Shown here in pieces: positions 40,217 to 51,051 of a stretch of DNA of 64,000 bases (position 1 is its first letter; each line of letters begins with the position of its first letter). The notes under the pieces are model-generated. The model made no database searches. It was given only the letters and a program-made list of their open reading frames with translations, and was not told where the DNA came from. The stretch is from Aphrophora alni (Eukaryota; Arthropoda; Insecta; Hemiptera; Aphrophoridae). The position numbers were made by a program, and so were the translations under genes. The DNA lies in NCBI GenBank assembly GCA_963513935.1, contig OY740768.1, forward strand, positions 21,699,177-21,763,176, given 5' to 3'.

Positions 40217-40381
40217 TTAGTAATCATCGTAATTAGCTGGGACAGTCTCCATATATTCAATAAAGTCAAAGATAGTGTCTGAATAAAATTGTAACTTATT
40301 GTTGAGAAGATGGTCTCGGTTGTGTTTTTGCAATTTGTATATGTGGAACCTTTCTACGGCGTTCATGAACGGGCCTTTATT
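40217..40381 (-). pseudogene. Penelope-like element C-terminal fragment with an open frame
   Basis: On the minus strand, NKGPFMNAVERFHIYKLQ (from 40381 down) begins 54 codons ending at a TAA at 40219-40217 with no internal stop. It aligns with the fragment at 52.4 kb, which reads NKGRKLNALESLEIKR at the equivalent place, and both continue into an 'LLN.+L' segment. This is the tail that follows the GIY-YIG endonuclease in Penelope-like retroelements. The endonuclease itself is not seen upstream and an in-frame stop lies a few codons before the fragment. Codons are well preserved and less AT-rich than the flanks, so it may be a younger insertion than the others. Confidence 0.6.
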
Positions 40382-41339
40382 CAGTGATGTATTTTTAATT
40401 TAATTACTTACTTGTTTCAAGTACTAGGCCTATCACCCAGACGTGAGATCAGATTTATTAACGAAAATAAAAACAAACTAGGATCTTCGTCAAAGAATAT
40501 TAGTTTTCTTTCACTTCAAAGTAAACTTTTTCAACCGTTTTCCAGCGCAGAAACCTTTTTAACATTATTAATGAAAAATTAATTGATTTATTATTGTTAC
40601 CTTAACACGTTTTTTTAACATAATTACAATTTTACAAGTATAATTTTTTAATGAATATTAGACACGAAATATTAATTTATTTTAAAGACATTAAAATATG
40701 TAATTTGAAATCTATTTTTGTCCTTCTCTCTTTTATTATTAATAATAAATGCAATTTAGAAGATATCGGCGAAAAATAAAATTTAGAAAGTTGATTCCTA
40801 ATTTTTGAGGGTGATATGGACACATTGTCGCGTGTTTGATACCTATGATAAAGCAAAAGTTACGAAACTCTCTAGAAGTAAAGCAAGTGACGTAATCTAA
40901 AATGTTATTTTGGGAAGCAAATGTTTTGAAAAATGAAATTAAGGGATTGAATGGTGTTATTGGTGGTAGTGTCTCAAAGTTGGATTAGCAAAGTAATTTT
41001 GGAATTTAGAATATCAATATCATGGTGCTTCGTTTTCGAGTTCATTGTAATGTCCTCTAAAAATGGATGGTGAGTTTCTCAATTTGATGTTGTGGAGTGG
41101 TAGAGGACAGAAACCTTGTTACGCTCTCCGCAATATAACGTTCGGAGCGTCTCGACCGGCACTGTTTGTATTTGATGAAAGATTTATTTTCAAATGCTGT
41201 TTTATTAAATTGTTGAAAATTGAATGTCATTCACTCTCAGGACCGCAATAGGTGGGCAGCACTGGTAGAGCAAATCTAGATCAGTTATAAGCGACTGTTG
41301 TGACAATTAATAATAAATTTGGAATTCAAGAAATAAGAT
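40382..41339. other. Unassigned sequence upstream of a transposon
   Basis: 41040-41250 is the least AT-rich part and is open for 62 codons on the plus strand (from 41063). I see no domain in it. It could belong to the neighbouring DNA transposon or to an older insertion. Confidence 0.4.
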
Positions 41340-42360
41340 TGATTAAAATAAGGTATATAGGTCGTTCAAAAAGTCCGTAACAAAGCAGAAATAAGATAAT
41401 TTTTATTTTCAGGCAAATTATATTAACGTAGAGGATCGTGTTAAAATCGTGCGAACGTGAAGGTTGGTAGCTGCTAAATTTATCAGACATCATCCCAAAA
41501 TACAGGTCCAGTGGGTAACGCGCATTTAGCTAAATTCAAGACACGTGTCCCGTTGCTGATTTAACACGATCAGGACGTCCTAATACATCGATGCAGCAGT
41601 TTTATGAAAACTCCATTCTAATCCAAAATTATCCGTACGGCGAACGGGAATGTATCTCAACATACCATTCACCATTATGGACAGTTCTCTGAGAAAGAGA
41701 GGTTTCATCCATATACGTTGCAGGTTTTAAATTATCTGAGTAAAGAAAATCCCTACAGTCACCCCCTTACGGAAATCCATTACTAGTTTATACAGACGCT
41801 CAGTGATGAGAATTTCCTTATAATGTGATATACTTCCATGAGGCTATTTTTCATGTTAATGGAGAAACTAACCAACAGAATTTCCGACCCTGGTCTCACC
41901 CGAGAATCCACATAAGTATAGCTGTGACAAGGAGCAGGGAGTACAACCAATTGTCTTATAGTGTATAATGTGAAATGAACACGTAACAGTATCATTCGTC
42001 TATAAACATTCGGTCCAATGTGAATCGTACATTCAGTTGTTGGACGATCAGCATATACTATAATTGGATCTCATTGACGACCGACCAAGCTGGTTCATTA
42101 TTGATGATACTTTCCACATTACGCTTTACGTGTGCAACATTGGCTTGACGAGAACGTCCCTTGTAGATATTAGACGTAGTGGAAACATAAAGTGTTTCCC
42201 AAGTCATCGAACATCAATTAACTTGATTTTAACCTTTTAGTGTCGTCTCAAGTCGTAACTGTATCGGGTAAAGATTCGTCACAAAGCACGTATACGAACG
42301 TTATTTGAAGCTAACATTGAGTCTCCAAGTGGTCATATCGAAAATATTATGTGATTTTGT
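41340..42360 (+). pseudogene. Second IS630/Tc1-mariner-related transposase, broken
   Basis: The sequence starts with a probable terminal string, GGTCGTTCAAAAAGTCCGTA at 41360. Plus-strand frames then follow a second type of insect IS630-superfamily transposase: VEDRVKIV (41428-41451), FIRHHPKIQVQWVTRI (near 41480), LRKRGFIHI (near 41690), a 'VNGE.N...F' like stretch (near 41850), 'CDKEQGVQP' (near 41925), 'ESYIQLLDDQ' (near 42024), an 'LDF.L' remnant of the 'SPDLTPLDFFLWG' box (near 42215), and the tail 'SGHIENI' (near 42330). About a thousand bases and all parts are in the expected order, but every frame is interrupted. A matching 3' inverted terminus was not found. The open frame on the opposite strand at 41783-41995 is a shadow. 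Confidence 0.74.
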
Positions 42361-43097
42361 TTTATTTAAATATGTTAAAACAAATTGTAATTATTTGTGA
42401 AGTAAAAGATTTTTAGATATATTCAAATTGTATTTATTTCTCCATATCAAGATGCGAAACGTACATAGCATGATGGAAAAGTACGATGCAAAAGTTTTGG
42501 ACAAACAATAATTATTGGAAACCACAATCCAATTAGAAAAGTAAAACAAGAAAATTTAGTCTATTAAATGATGACAGTTTTAATAAAAGAGTTACTTTTA
42601 ACTTGCAAACAAATTAATACCATTATCAGTCAAACAAGTGATGTAGATAGTTAACCTACATTGTGTAATAATATAAAGATATTATTCTTGTCACATGACT
42701 TTAGTTTAATTAATTTCTTCAGAATTACTGAGTGCGAGATATAAATATACTATGTTAGTCCTTTGTTCTTCACGAAGGAAATTGTATAACCTTGCTTTGT
42801 TTCCTTGTTCTTGTTGTTAGTAAATTTTACAAAATGAATTATTTGTTTTGATGTTATTTTAAGTAATTAATGCTTCCTTATGACTGAAAGCTGGATGAGA
42901 CCTGAAAAACTATTGCGGTAATTTGAAAAAATATGTTTAATGTTCCTATAATTTACGAAAATGTATATTACGATGATAAAGGTTAATTTTTTAAATTAAA
43001 ATTACACATGGACTAAAATGGGCTGCACTATACAATAGTGGTTCATTACTAACAACTATCAAACACGAGAGGTCGTGTGAGTTTACAAACGCCTTTT
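42361..43097. other. AT-rich sequence, nothing recognised
   Basis: No supported feature; the 3' end of the transposon may lie in the first part. Confidence 0.5.
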
Positions 43098-44172
43098 TAA
43101 TTGGAATAAATATTTGATTTCCTTTTTTCCTTGTATTTATTATTCTCAAACTGTCTACTTTGCATAACAAAGTAAAATATTTCTCAGGACATTGCACACA
43201 CATCTAGTCGTCTAAAGTACTTATGCTCTACTTATTTTGTATAGTATTCATAAAAGTAAAGTACAGTCATGTTAAAATATCATTTTCTATATTTAAAAGG
43301 TATATGTCATACGAAACACAATGCAATGATAATGTTGTTAGAATGTTATCATATTTAATTCTTCGAGTTACAACATAAAGAAAATTTTCTTTCCTCGAAA
43401 TAAAATAGAATTAAGGATGACTATTTAGTTTTTTTTAATCCTAAGTAATATGTAAAGTAGTCCTTTTCATAAATGAAAGTACATTTTGTCAAATTGATTG
43501 TCTTGGTAACTTTTAAACAATTTTGATTTTGACTACGCTGCCCCTTTTTGCCGGTCACCTATTGTTTTAGTGGTGTATAACTTATGTGGCAAGTTATATA
43601 TTAATTGAATGCGATTGTCTCAAGTTAATATGATTCTTAACCAAAGACAATTGAAGTATAAAAAGTCAAAAACGTTTGAAAATACAATTTTAGTCTCATT
43701 TTCTACCCATTAATAACATTATTTAAAAAAAATAGCATATTTAGGAGTATAAGTAATATACAATAAATGATTGAAAAATGGAAAAAGAAAAAAAAAAAAA
43801 AAAAAAAACTCGAACACAAGATCTCAAAAAATACGTTTACTTAATCAATCCCATTTCAACGACAAAGTCGTCATCCCCAGTGATACATGAGCTACAATAT
43901 CTAAACTATAACTAGTTACACCTAATTATTTATTGTGCTTTTTTATCAAAGGTACATTTATAATCGTTATACAGCTGATCACGGATGCTGTAGTGACTTT
44001 TCTAAAAAAGTTGGTCATGACTTATAATATTTTTTCTGCGTTCATTACGAAGAAATTTATATAATATTTCTGAGATTTCCATACCATAATGTATCTTCGT
44101 ATAACTGATATGATACAATTATGTTATCAAATAATGCTATACAGCTTTATTTTCATTTTATTTATAAATTTA
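43098..44172 (+). repeat. Tandem duplication of about 1.1 kb, first unit
   Basis: 'aagtaaaatatttctca', 'aagtacagtcatgttaaaat', 'agtaatatgtaaa.tagt', and 'gactacg.tgcccc' recur about 1,073 bases later in the same order. The unit includes a hammerhead-like element (43788-43905) that the second unit lacks. Its end part (43935-44075, 'gatcacggatgctgtagtga') matches 45490-45640. Confidence 0.75.
43788..43905 (-). mobile_element. Retroelement fragment with a hammerhead-like motif and poly-A/T end
   Basis: On the minus strand: 'tgtatcact' leads into CTGGGGA (43880-43874; consensus CUGANGA), then a 5-bp stem with a TTT loop (ACGAC/GTCGT, 43871-43859), then GAAA (43857-43854), then TGGGATTGAT, then a tail 'agatcttgtgttcgag' ending in 21 T residues (43808-43788). 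Bases ATCA before the first core can pair with TGAT after the second, as stem I. The invariant A of the first core is G and stem III pairing is lost, so self-cleavage is unlikely in this copy. The tail is the same as in the fold-back at 31.83 kb. Confidence 0.6.
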
Positions 44173-44887
44173 ATTAAAGGTTGATATTTCATTTTGTTCT
44201 TGTTTTTTATGCACAAACATTCACTTGTGCATATTAAAGTAAAATATTTCTCAAGATATTGCAGGTGCTGTACATCTTCCAAGGCATTTATGCTTTAATT
44301 ATTATATAACATCCATAAGAGGAAAGTACAGTTATGTTAAAATATGTCATTCCATATTTTGAATATACTTATCTTACAATGAAGCTACACATAATATAAT
44401 AATAATGTTATTAGACTGTTTTACCAAATTTATTTCTTCAAGAACAACAAAAAGAAATCTTCTTTCATCGTAAGAAAATTTAATTAAGGAGACTTAACTG
44501 TTTAAAAAGCAAAATTATTTTTCATGAGTAATATGTAAAATAGTTCGCGTCATAAAATAAAATACAACTTGTCAGGTCGATTGTCTTTGATATATTTTAT
44601 ACGATTTTTAGTTCGACTACGTTGCCCCATTATGACTTGGTCTCTTCTTGTTTCAGTGTATTGGTACATCTATAAAAAATTAATATTTTTCAATTGAGAT
44701 CATATCAAGTTAACGTAATAAACGGACACAGAAAATATTAAATTATCTAACTAAAACTACATTCAGTCAAAAAAATTACAAATTGCGTCAGATTTTATAT
44801 CCAACATTATCAACTTTCCAAATGTAAGCATATAGATATTAAGAGTATTAGTACTAAACAATACATAATTTACAAATATTTTTAAAG

Positions 44888-44972
<85 letters not shown>

Positions 44973-45660
44973 TTAATACAGCTTTAACTATCTGTCCGTA
45001 TGTGCTACTGTATCGGAATAAAACAATTAAGACAATCGCGTCTCTTTTTAAATGCACCATTTAGTCCAATCAATCAGCATTAAGACTAATGGCGGTTTTA
45101 CAATCACTGGTGGAAATCGCCGTTTAATAAATCACGTCTATCACAGCATACAACTGTTATTCCTCACCGGATCTGAAATAGAATTAAAGACCTTAAAGTA
45201 TATGAAAAAATCGAACACTGTGTTTAATCTGTTAGGTGAAAATAAAAATTACATATGCTATTGAGTCCTGTTCACAGAATCTGAAATAAAATTAATAAGC
45301 AGAATATTTTAACATTTATAATCAGTATTTAGATCATAATGTTAGGGAACCAACAAAATCGCGTCTTAAACAGTGTGAAAGGGATATGCGTCAATAGGTA
45401 TTTTCGGAAGTGTATGGTTTCTTACAAGATTAAAAATATCAGTGTATAAAAAGTGTTAAAGCCCTAGTCACTAGTTATTATAAAATTGTTATTTTGCTGT
45501 TTCAAGTGTTTAAAAAAATATACATTAAAATAGTTATACAATTTATCACGGGTACTGTAGTGATTATTCTCAAAATCTGGTCAGAATATTATTTATATTT
45601 TTCTGGGTATGTTCATTACAAACGAAATGCCTAACTTGTCACGAAGTTCCGTGTTTCTCC
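44173..45660 (+). repeat. Tandem duplication of about 1.1 kb, second unit (longer)
   Basis: Homologous to 43098-44172 but with an additional few hundred bases, including a (TA)n tract at 44890-44968. The homology returns at 45490-45640. Divergence is substantial, so the event is old. Confidence 0.7.
44890..44968. repeat. (TA)n microsatellite
   Basis: About 39 TA units in a row. The minus-strand Tyr-Ile repeat frame over it is an artefact. Confidence 0.97.
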
Positions 45661-46267
45661 ACACATGAGTATTGTAAGTTAAAACAGTTGAAATAAGGAT
45701 TTGTATAAATTACTGGACTACTGGAATTTTAAAAATTAAGAAACTTGTCTAATTTAAAAATCAGAACTCAATTCTGTGCAATCTTCAGTAAACGAATTTC
45801 TTGTTACACTCGTGTGATTAGCTATATATTGTAAAATACTAATTGATTTTTGTTGGAAAACTGGAAATGACAATATATAACAAAAATGCAACAATTTCAA
45901 ATATCAAGATCAATACACTATACTGTATTAAACTACTGATCATTTGGTAACAGATGTTTTTCATCACGAGTTTCAAACAAATTATAGTTTATAACAAGAG
46001 ATCTAGAAGAAAAACAAAACAAAAGTTAACCTACATTATACAGGGATGTAAACACGGTGCTAGTAGAATTTTATTGCTTCATCCTGAGCTGCTGGGTTGG
46101 ATATAAATGTAGAGTATTACTTTATGTGTATCTTTTGTTGCAAGACAAGAGAGGATGTCAATGTATGTTCTAAAATGTAGAAACTTTTATTTGTAAGAAA
46201 ACTCAAGTTGAAAGTTTAAAAATATTATTCAGACATGTAGGAGATTGGAAGCACCTGGAGTATATGA
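45661..46267. other. AT-rich sequence, nothing recognised
   Basis: No supported feature. Confidence 0.55.
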
Positions 46268-46311
46268 ATTTTAATATCTCCTTCAAATCTACCAGAGGGT
46301 TTTATTATTAG

Positions 46312-46365
<54 letters not shown>

Positions 46366-46490
46366 GAATTATTATTTTAGATATATATTTAATATAAATT
46401 TAATATCTCCTTCAGATCTGCCATAGGGTTTTATTATAAGTAGTCTATTATATATTTATTATTATTATAGGTATATATTTAGTTTAACTT
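46268..46490 (+). repeat. Two-copy direct repeat flanking a (TA)n tract
   Basis: 'tttaatatctccttcaaat', 'ctaccagagggttttattat' at 46271 recurs as 'tttaatatctccttcagat', 'ctgccatagggttttattat' at 46399. The (TA)n tract at 46315-46362 belongs to the first copy and is short and broken in the second. Confidence 0.85.
46315..46362. repeat. (TA)n microsatellite
   Basis: About 24 TA units. Confidence 0.97.
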
Positions 46491-46851
46491 TCATTTATAG
46501 GGAAGAGGGTATTTGTAAAAACTTTATTCCTTAATTGTTAATTACTTATTAATATATGGTATATACTTTCTTTAGTTATATTTTGTGAAAACATTAACTA
46601 GGTCAAGAGAGGGGAATGAGAATATTTAATCCTGTCAGTAGATTAATAATATCATAAGGAGAAGGAATATGGGGAAGTAAACGATATACACAATGAAATG
46701 GTAATAATCTTTCAATAAAATAATATTTTGAGTACTTAATAACACACTAAATTACTTTTTCTTTCTTTTATTACTAGTTTAACAAATTAAATTTACAAAG
46801 ACGTGTCTACACCAAGCTTTTATTGCATTAAGTTAATAAAATATATGTTTT

Positions 46852-46853
<2 letters not shown>

Positions 46854-46917
<64 letters not shown>
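46854..46917. repeat. (TA)n microsatellite
   Basis: About 31 TA units; the Tyr-Ile repeat frame across it is an artefact. Confidence 0.97.
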
Positions 46918-46919
<2 letters not shown>

Positions 46920-47931
46920 AAAAGTAATCAAGACGTTGAATGCAAGGTAAAATCCGAATTACGGAAAGATTTTTTTTTTATCATTATAGTAGAACAAAAG
47001 TTTAGAAAAGTTTTTAGTTTAAATAAAAATCCACTTATCAATGCTATTTACAAAACCTATACTACAATTTAAATTTGATTTATATTCTACTTCTTAGCAA
47101 TTTGTAAAATATATTTATGTAACTAATATTTTATATGAAATTTGTTTATGTATTCTATTTATTTTTTTCCCTTTAGTTTCAGTGGTCAACATCGAAAATC
47201 AAATTTTATCAAAAATACATTACATTTTCAAATGGCGGGACTAAAACGAGTTGCTGGTGAAACACCATTTATATTTTACGAAAGATTAAAAAAAGTATTA
47301 AATTTACATATAGCATATTTTGTTAACAAATAACCAGCTTTACATTTTGTGTTATGTACTTTGTACAAAATTTAGCTTTTTCGAATTTCGTTAAGAAAGC
47401 TACATTAACCACTTGGTTATCTCATGTGAACTAAAAATATCGCAAATCTTGTGGAAACTCTTAGTATGTTAACAAATGATTTTTAATTTAAAAATAAAAT
47501 GTATATAAAACCTGACAAACGATATGTTGTTTCTTAAACTCGAAGTATTTTTGTCCGAATGCCTTCAAATGCCACTTCTCGAAAACACTAAATCAATGTA
47601 CCAAACACTTTTTTATAAACATTCCTTTGGTAAGTTTGGTTAATCACAACGTGGACACCTCGAGAACAATGGTAATATGAGACCCGAATTACCCCAAAAG
47701 CAGCCAGAATGACAAGACGAGCAACAGAAGATGAGGAGACAAATGACGAATGCGTAGTTATCAATTTAACTTAGACATAAAATTATTACTAGTCATAAAA
47801 CTTTAGGTAATTATGAAAATGTGGATGACTACGACTATCTAGAAGATAACAATGACACAGAATACAAAATTATGAGAATAATGTTTAGTCTAAACGAAAT
47901 TTTACCATGTCGTAAAAAGCTACAATGCTTC

Positions 47932-47966
<35 letters not shown>

Positions 47967-49469
47967 TCCATAATATTTTACGAAGCGTTATGTGTATATT
48001 GTTTAGATACTGTAATATTTTTGAAATATTTTAAATAGATTTCTAAGGGCAATTTGAATAAATATCAGATTATATTAGTGTTTATGAAAAAGGGATTGCG
48101 TCATTTCTAAGGTGTGCTATTTTACAGTGGAGAAGGAGAGAAAATCCTCTTGAAATAAATAGTAATACTGTATTACAACAAAATGATTAAGGTTAAGTGC
48201 TGAAAATACCTGTGTATAGTATATCCCCTTGTGAACGCACTTATAGTTCGTACGGGCGATAATTTACCCCCAATATCATCTTGCCTCGGTATAAATTCCT
48301 CTCTTTCATATTTCCTATCACGTTTATTTTGATCAACTCTTGTTATTTTTCGTATATGACTCGGAAAGTTACCCAGAAACTTATGTGTTGGGTAAAAATA
48401 TTGTTGGGTTATTTGTTAACAACAACATGAATTTCGTTCTTCGAAAGCAAACATTTAAAGCACTAAGATGAAAGTGTAAATTGAACGACACATTATGCAA
48501 ATGTGAATATGAATTTTAAACCAACATATCCTCAAGTAAATTATATGCCGCTGTAAATATGTGGTATGTGGTAGGGGACAGCACATTCAATAGACAAAAC
48601 TCAAGTCTATGTAAAGGTCGATAAGTAATCTAATGTTTAAATATGTTTACTTTTATACAATTCTAACGGTTAAGGGAGCTACATGACTCGATTAGTTTAT
48701 GAATTCGTTTATATCGACGAAGTTTGGACTAATAAACCATCAAAAAGGCTGCATGTTTGAGCCAGGTGTTATTCCATGTTAGCTTTACTCCATGTCGTCT
48801 TCATTAATCTAAAGGACATAAACAAAATTTAGAAATAAATGGTTCAAGACGAAACAAAATCCAAAAAAAAAAGATTTTTTCTATTTATAATTCATAATTT
48901 ACCAAATAATTCAAAGTAAACTGTAAAAAAACAGAGAGATTGTGGATAATAAATTAAGCAAAATGTAAAGGCTTCTTACTCATTTTACAAAAGAAATTAT
49001 GCCACAAAAACAACACGAATCGACCACTAATCAACAAAACATATTTTCAAGAAAGTATAACTTCCATTTCAGTGATGTTTATATTTGTTCTCAGATAAAA
49101 ATAATCTAACAAATTTGTAAAAAATCGAATAAGAAATAGGTCGGGATCTACCGGCGATCACTCATGTTAACACAAAGGTCTTTGATTTTGAGCTCTAAAT
49201 TTTAATTGTTACACTTAAAATAATATTTTATTATTAAATATTATGTCGAAATACGATTATATTAAACTAATTTTTTAGGCTGATATAGTGGTCAAAATGG
49301 CAGCAAAGTTGTGTAAACAGTTCAATTTACTTAAATAAATATTTCAAGTGAATTATTTATTTAATAATACTAGTTTGGTAATCTAGTTTAAATCAATAAA
49401 TAACGTTCAATTTAATATTTTGAAAAACCGGGATTTTTTTTACACCTAATTAAATTTAGTAACAAGATA
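46918..49469. other. Mostly unassigned sequence
   Basis: Holds a 28-T run at 47936-47963. 47650-47760 is richer in G and A than its surroundings and has short open frames with Lys/Arg/Glu-rich translation, perhaps an old element. A frame at 47142-47333 is discussed among the rejected items. Confidence 0.45.
47936..47963. repeat. Poly-T run
   Basis: Twenty-eight T residues; it could be the poly-A tail of a minus-strand retroposon, but no body was recognised to its left or right. Confidence 0.95.
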
Positions 49470-49570
49470 TTGTTGACGCAGTGCGTAAACATTGTAAATA
49501 AACCAGGCTAGGGCACACGGGCTGTAACATTACAGTATAACCCCTGTTTAGCCAAAGGCAGAATTTAATA
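49470..49570 (+). repeat. Dispersed repeat Y, copy 2
   Basis: Matches 34655-34765 ('gttgacgcagtgcgtaaaca', 'ttgtaaataaacc', 'gtaacattacagtata'). Like copy 1, it lies about 0.3 kb from a family X member, though that member has the opposite orientation. Confidence 0.6.
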
Positions 49571-49804
49571 TTATCTGAAAACTCAGCATTTATATTCTAC
49601 ACATGCTACTTATTCAGGGGTGCCCATCCTCCTTAACAACATGATCTAAATTCCCGAATGTAACTTTTGTACCGCCCTCTCCTCGTAACAAATTTATAAC
49701 CTCCCCTATATTCCAAACTCCTCGAGTATTATTCAATATTCATTTTCACATCTATGTGAACCAATATGTTTTTCTTTCTAGAATTGAAGTCAGCACTTGC
49801 GTCA

Positions 49805-50060
49805 TGTTGTTTAAAAGCAAAAACCTCTCAGAAATCATCGCCTAATGAAAAAAAAAAGAAATAAACAACATAAAAACAATATCACCTAGCCCTATCAAAT
49901 ACTCTAAGAGCCTCAAAGCGGGGTAAAACACGAGTGGGTCAAAAGTGACTCTATAGGAAAGATAAAAGAGAGGGATCTAACTCAAAATTACGTGAAAAAA
50001 ATTGATCCATTTGGGATTAATTAAAAATTCCTACGGCCGGCTTACTATAGTGAATTCCCG
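49805..50060 (+). repeat. Dispersed family X, fragment
   Basis: Matches the 19.4 kb member from 'gtttaaaagcaaaaacctct' through 'gagtgggtcaaaagtgactc', 'tataggaaagataaaagaga' and 'aaaattacgtgaaaaaaatt'. The frame is broken. Confidence 0.7.
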
Positions 50061-50955
50061 ATAAGTATTACATTAAATGTTAGATTATATAATGAAGAGA
50101 CGGCTAATTCCTTCCTTTCTTTTTTGGGTGCTCCTTTTTTCAAATATCATTATCTCTACTATAGGTTACTGAAGAGGAAATAACTACTTGAAGAGAAAAC
50201 CTTTTTTTAATATTGTATTGTCGTATGATTAATTATTGGCTTTTACTTATCTAACAAGAAGTTAATTAGAAAAAAAACAAATTCAAAATTTAGTTTTATC
50301 GATAGGCACACAAGTTAACGAATTAATTAACATTTATCAGTATCGTAAATATTAAAACAATAGTATATTCAGACAATGAGTTTATTAAGGGGAATAATAA
50401 TATGATAGGCCTATATATAATCAAAAGTAGATGAACTTTTTTTTCATTATTATTATTTTAAAAAAAATTAAAATAATTCAAATATTTTCTTTTACCTACA
50501 ATTCTTTAAAATAACAAACAAACCATTCTGGTGAATACGAGAAATTGAAAGGTTTACCTACGTTCAATCATTTTTATCTTTGAAATATTTACAATGCATA
50601 TTTGTATTTGTAATGAAAAATCTCTATTTATTACTAGAAGAAAAACAATGTCATTAAAAATATGTGGATATAGGTAAAGTCTCCATCCTCTCTCCTGTAT
50701 GCACCTCTTATTGTTTTATATTTAGGTATTATATATTTTATTTTTCAGATATGTAAGTCAATTTAAGTGCAACTAGTGTTTCGCTCTAACAGTTGAGATA
50801 TAAATTATCTCTCGAAATACTAATGAGTATTTAATTAGAAAACCGATCAGGCCCAACTGGTTACTGCCTGTTAAATACATAGCAAGTACATTTATTTGCT
50901 GAGAGCTAAGGATCTCTATACACTGAGAGTGCTAACCTTGATGTAATAATATTAC
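50061..50955. other. Sequence left of the candidate exon, nothing recognised
   Basis: If the minus-strand exon at 50956-51033 is real, this stretch would be the start of its intron. No further exon was identified in it. Confidence 0.45.
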
Positions 50956-51033
50956 CTTTTGTGTACTAAACAGATTGTCCATCTTCATCTGTATGGCATG
51001 AAGCTCAGAAATCAGAGGCTCTAGTGCTGCCAT
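50956..51033 (-). CDS. Candidate first coding exon of an unidentified gene
   Basis: On the minus strand an ATG at 51033-51031 opens a frame of exactly 26 codons (MAALEPLISELHAIQMKMDN, then LFSTQK) that ends at AAG|GTAATA, a good splice donor, in phase 0. An in-frame TAG stands directly before the ATG, so this ATG would be the true start. A CCGGAAGTG string, the kind of ETS/GABP-type site common in TATA-less promoters, lies about ten bases upstream. Composition is clearly less AT-rich than the flanks. The peptide would form an amphipathic, coiled-coil-like helix. I do not recognise the protein, and no second exon was found. It could also be a transposon-derived frame or chance. Confidence 0.42.
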
Positions 51034-51042
51034 CTAACAGCC

Positions 51043-51051
51043 CACTTCCGG
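51043..51051 (-). promoter_or_regulatory. ETS-type site in a possible TATA-less promoter
   Basis: CCGGAAGTG on the minus strand, just upstream of the candidate start codon. No TATA box is placed near it. It is support only if transcription from here is shown. Confidence 0.25.

Noticed and set aside
41783..41995. 70-codon minus-strand frame
   Set aside because: Antisense shadow of the broken transposase on the plus strand.
44854..45060. Tyr-Ile repeat frame (and those at 46803-47072 and 55739-55996)
   Set aside because: They are translations of (TA)n microsatellites.
47142..47333. 63-codon plus-strand frame with MAGLKRVAGETPFIFYERLK
   Set aside because: It looked faintly like a retrotransposon gag and, less so, like a histone fold, but the resemblance covers too few residues and no supporting context was found.
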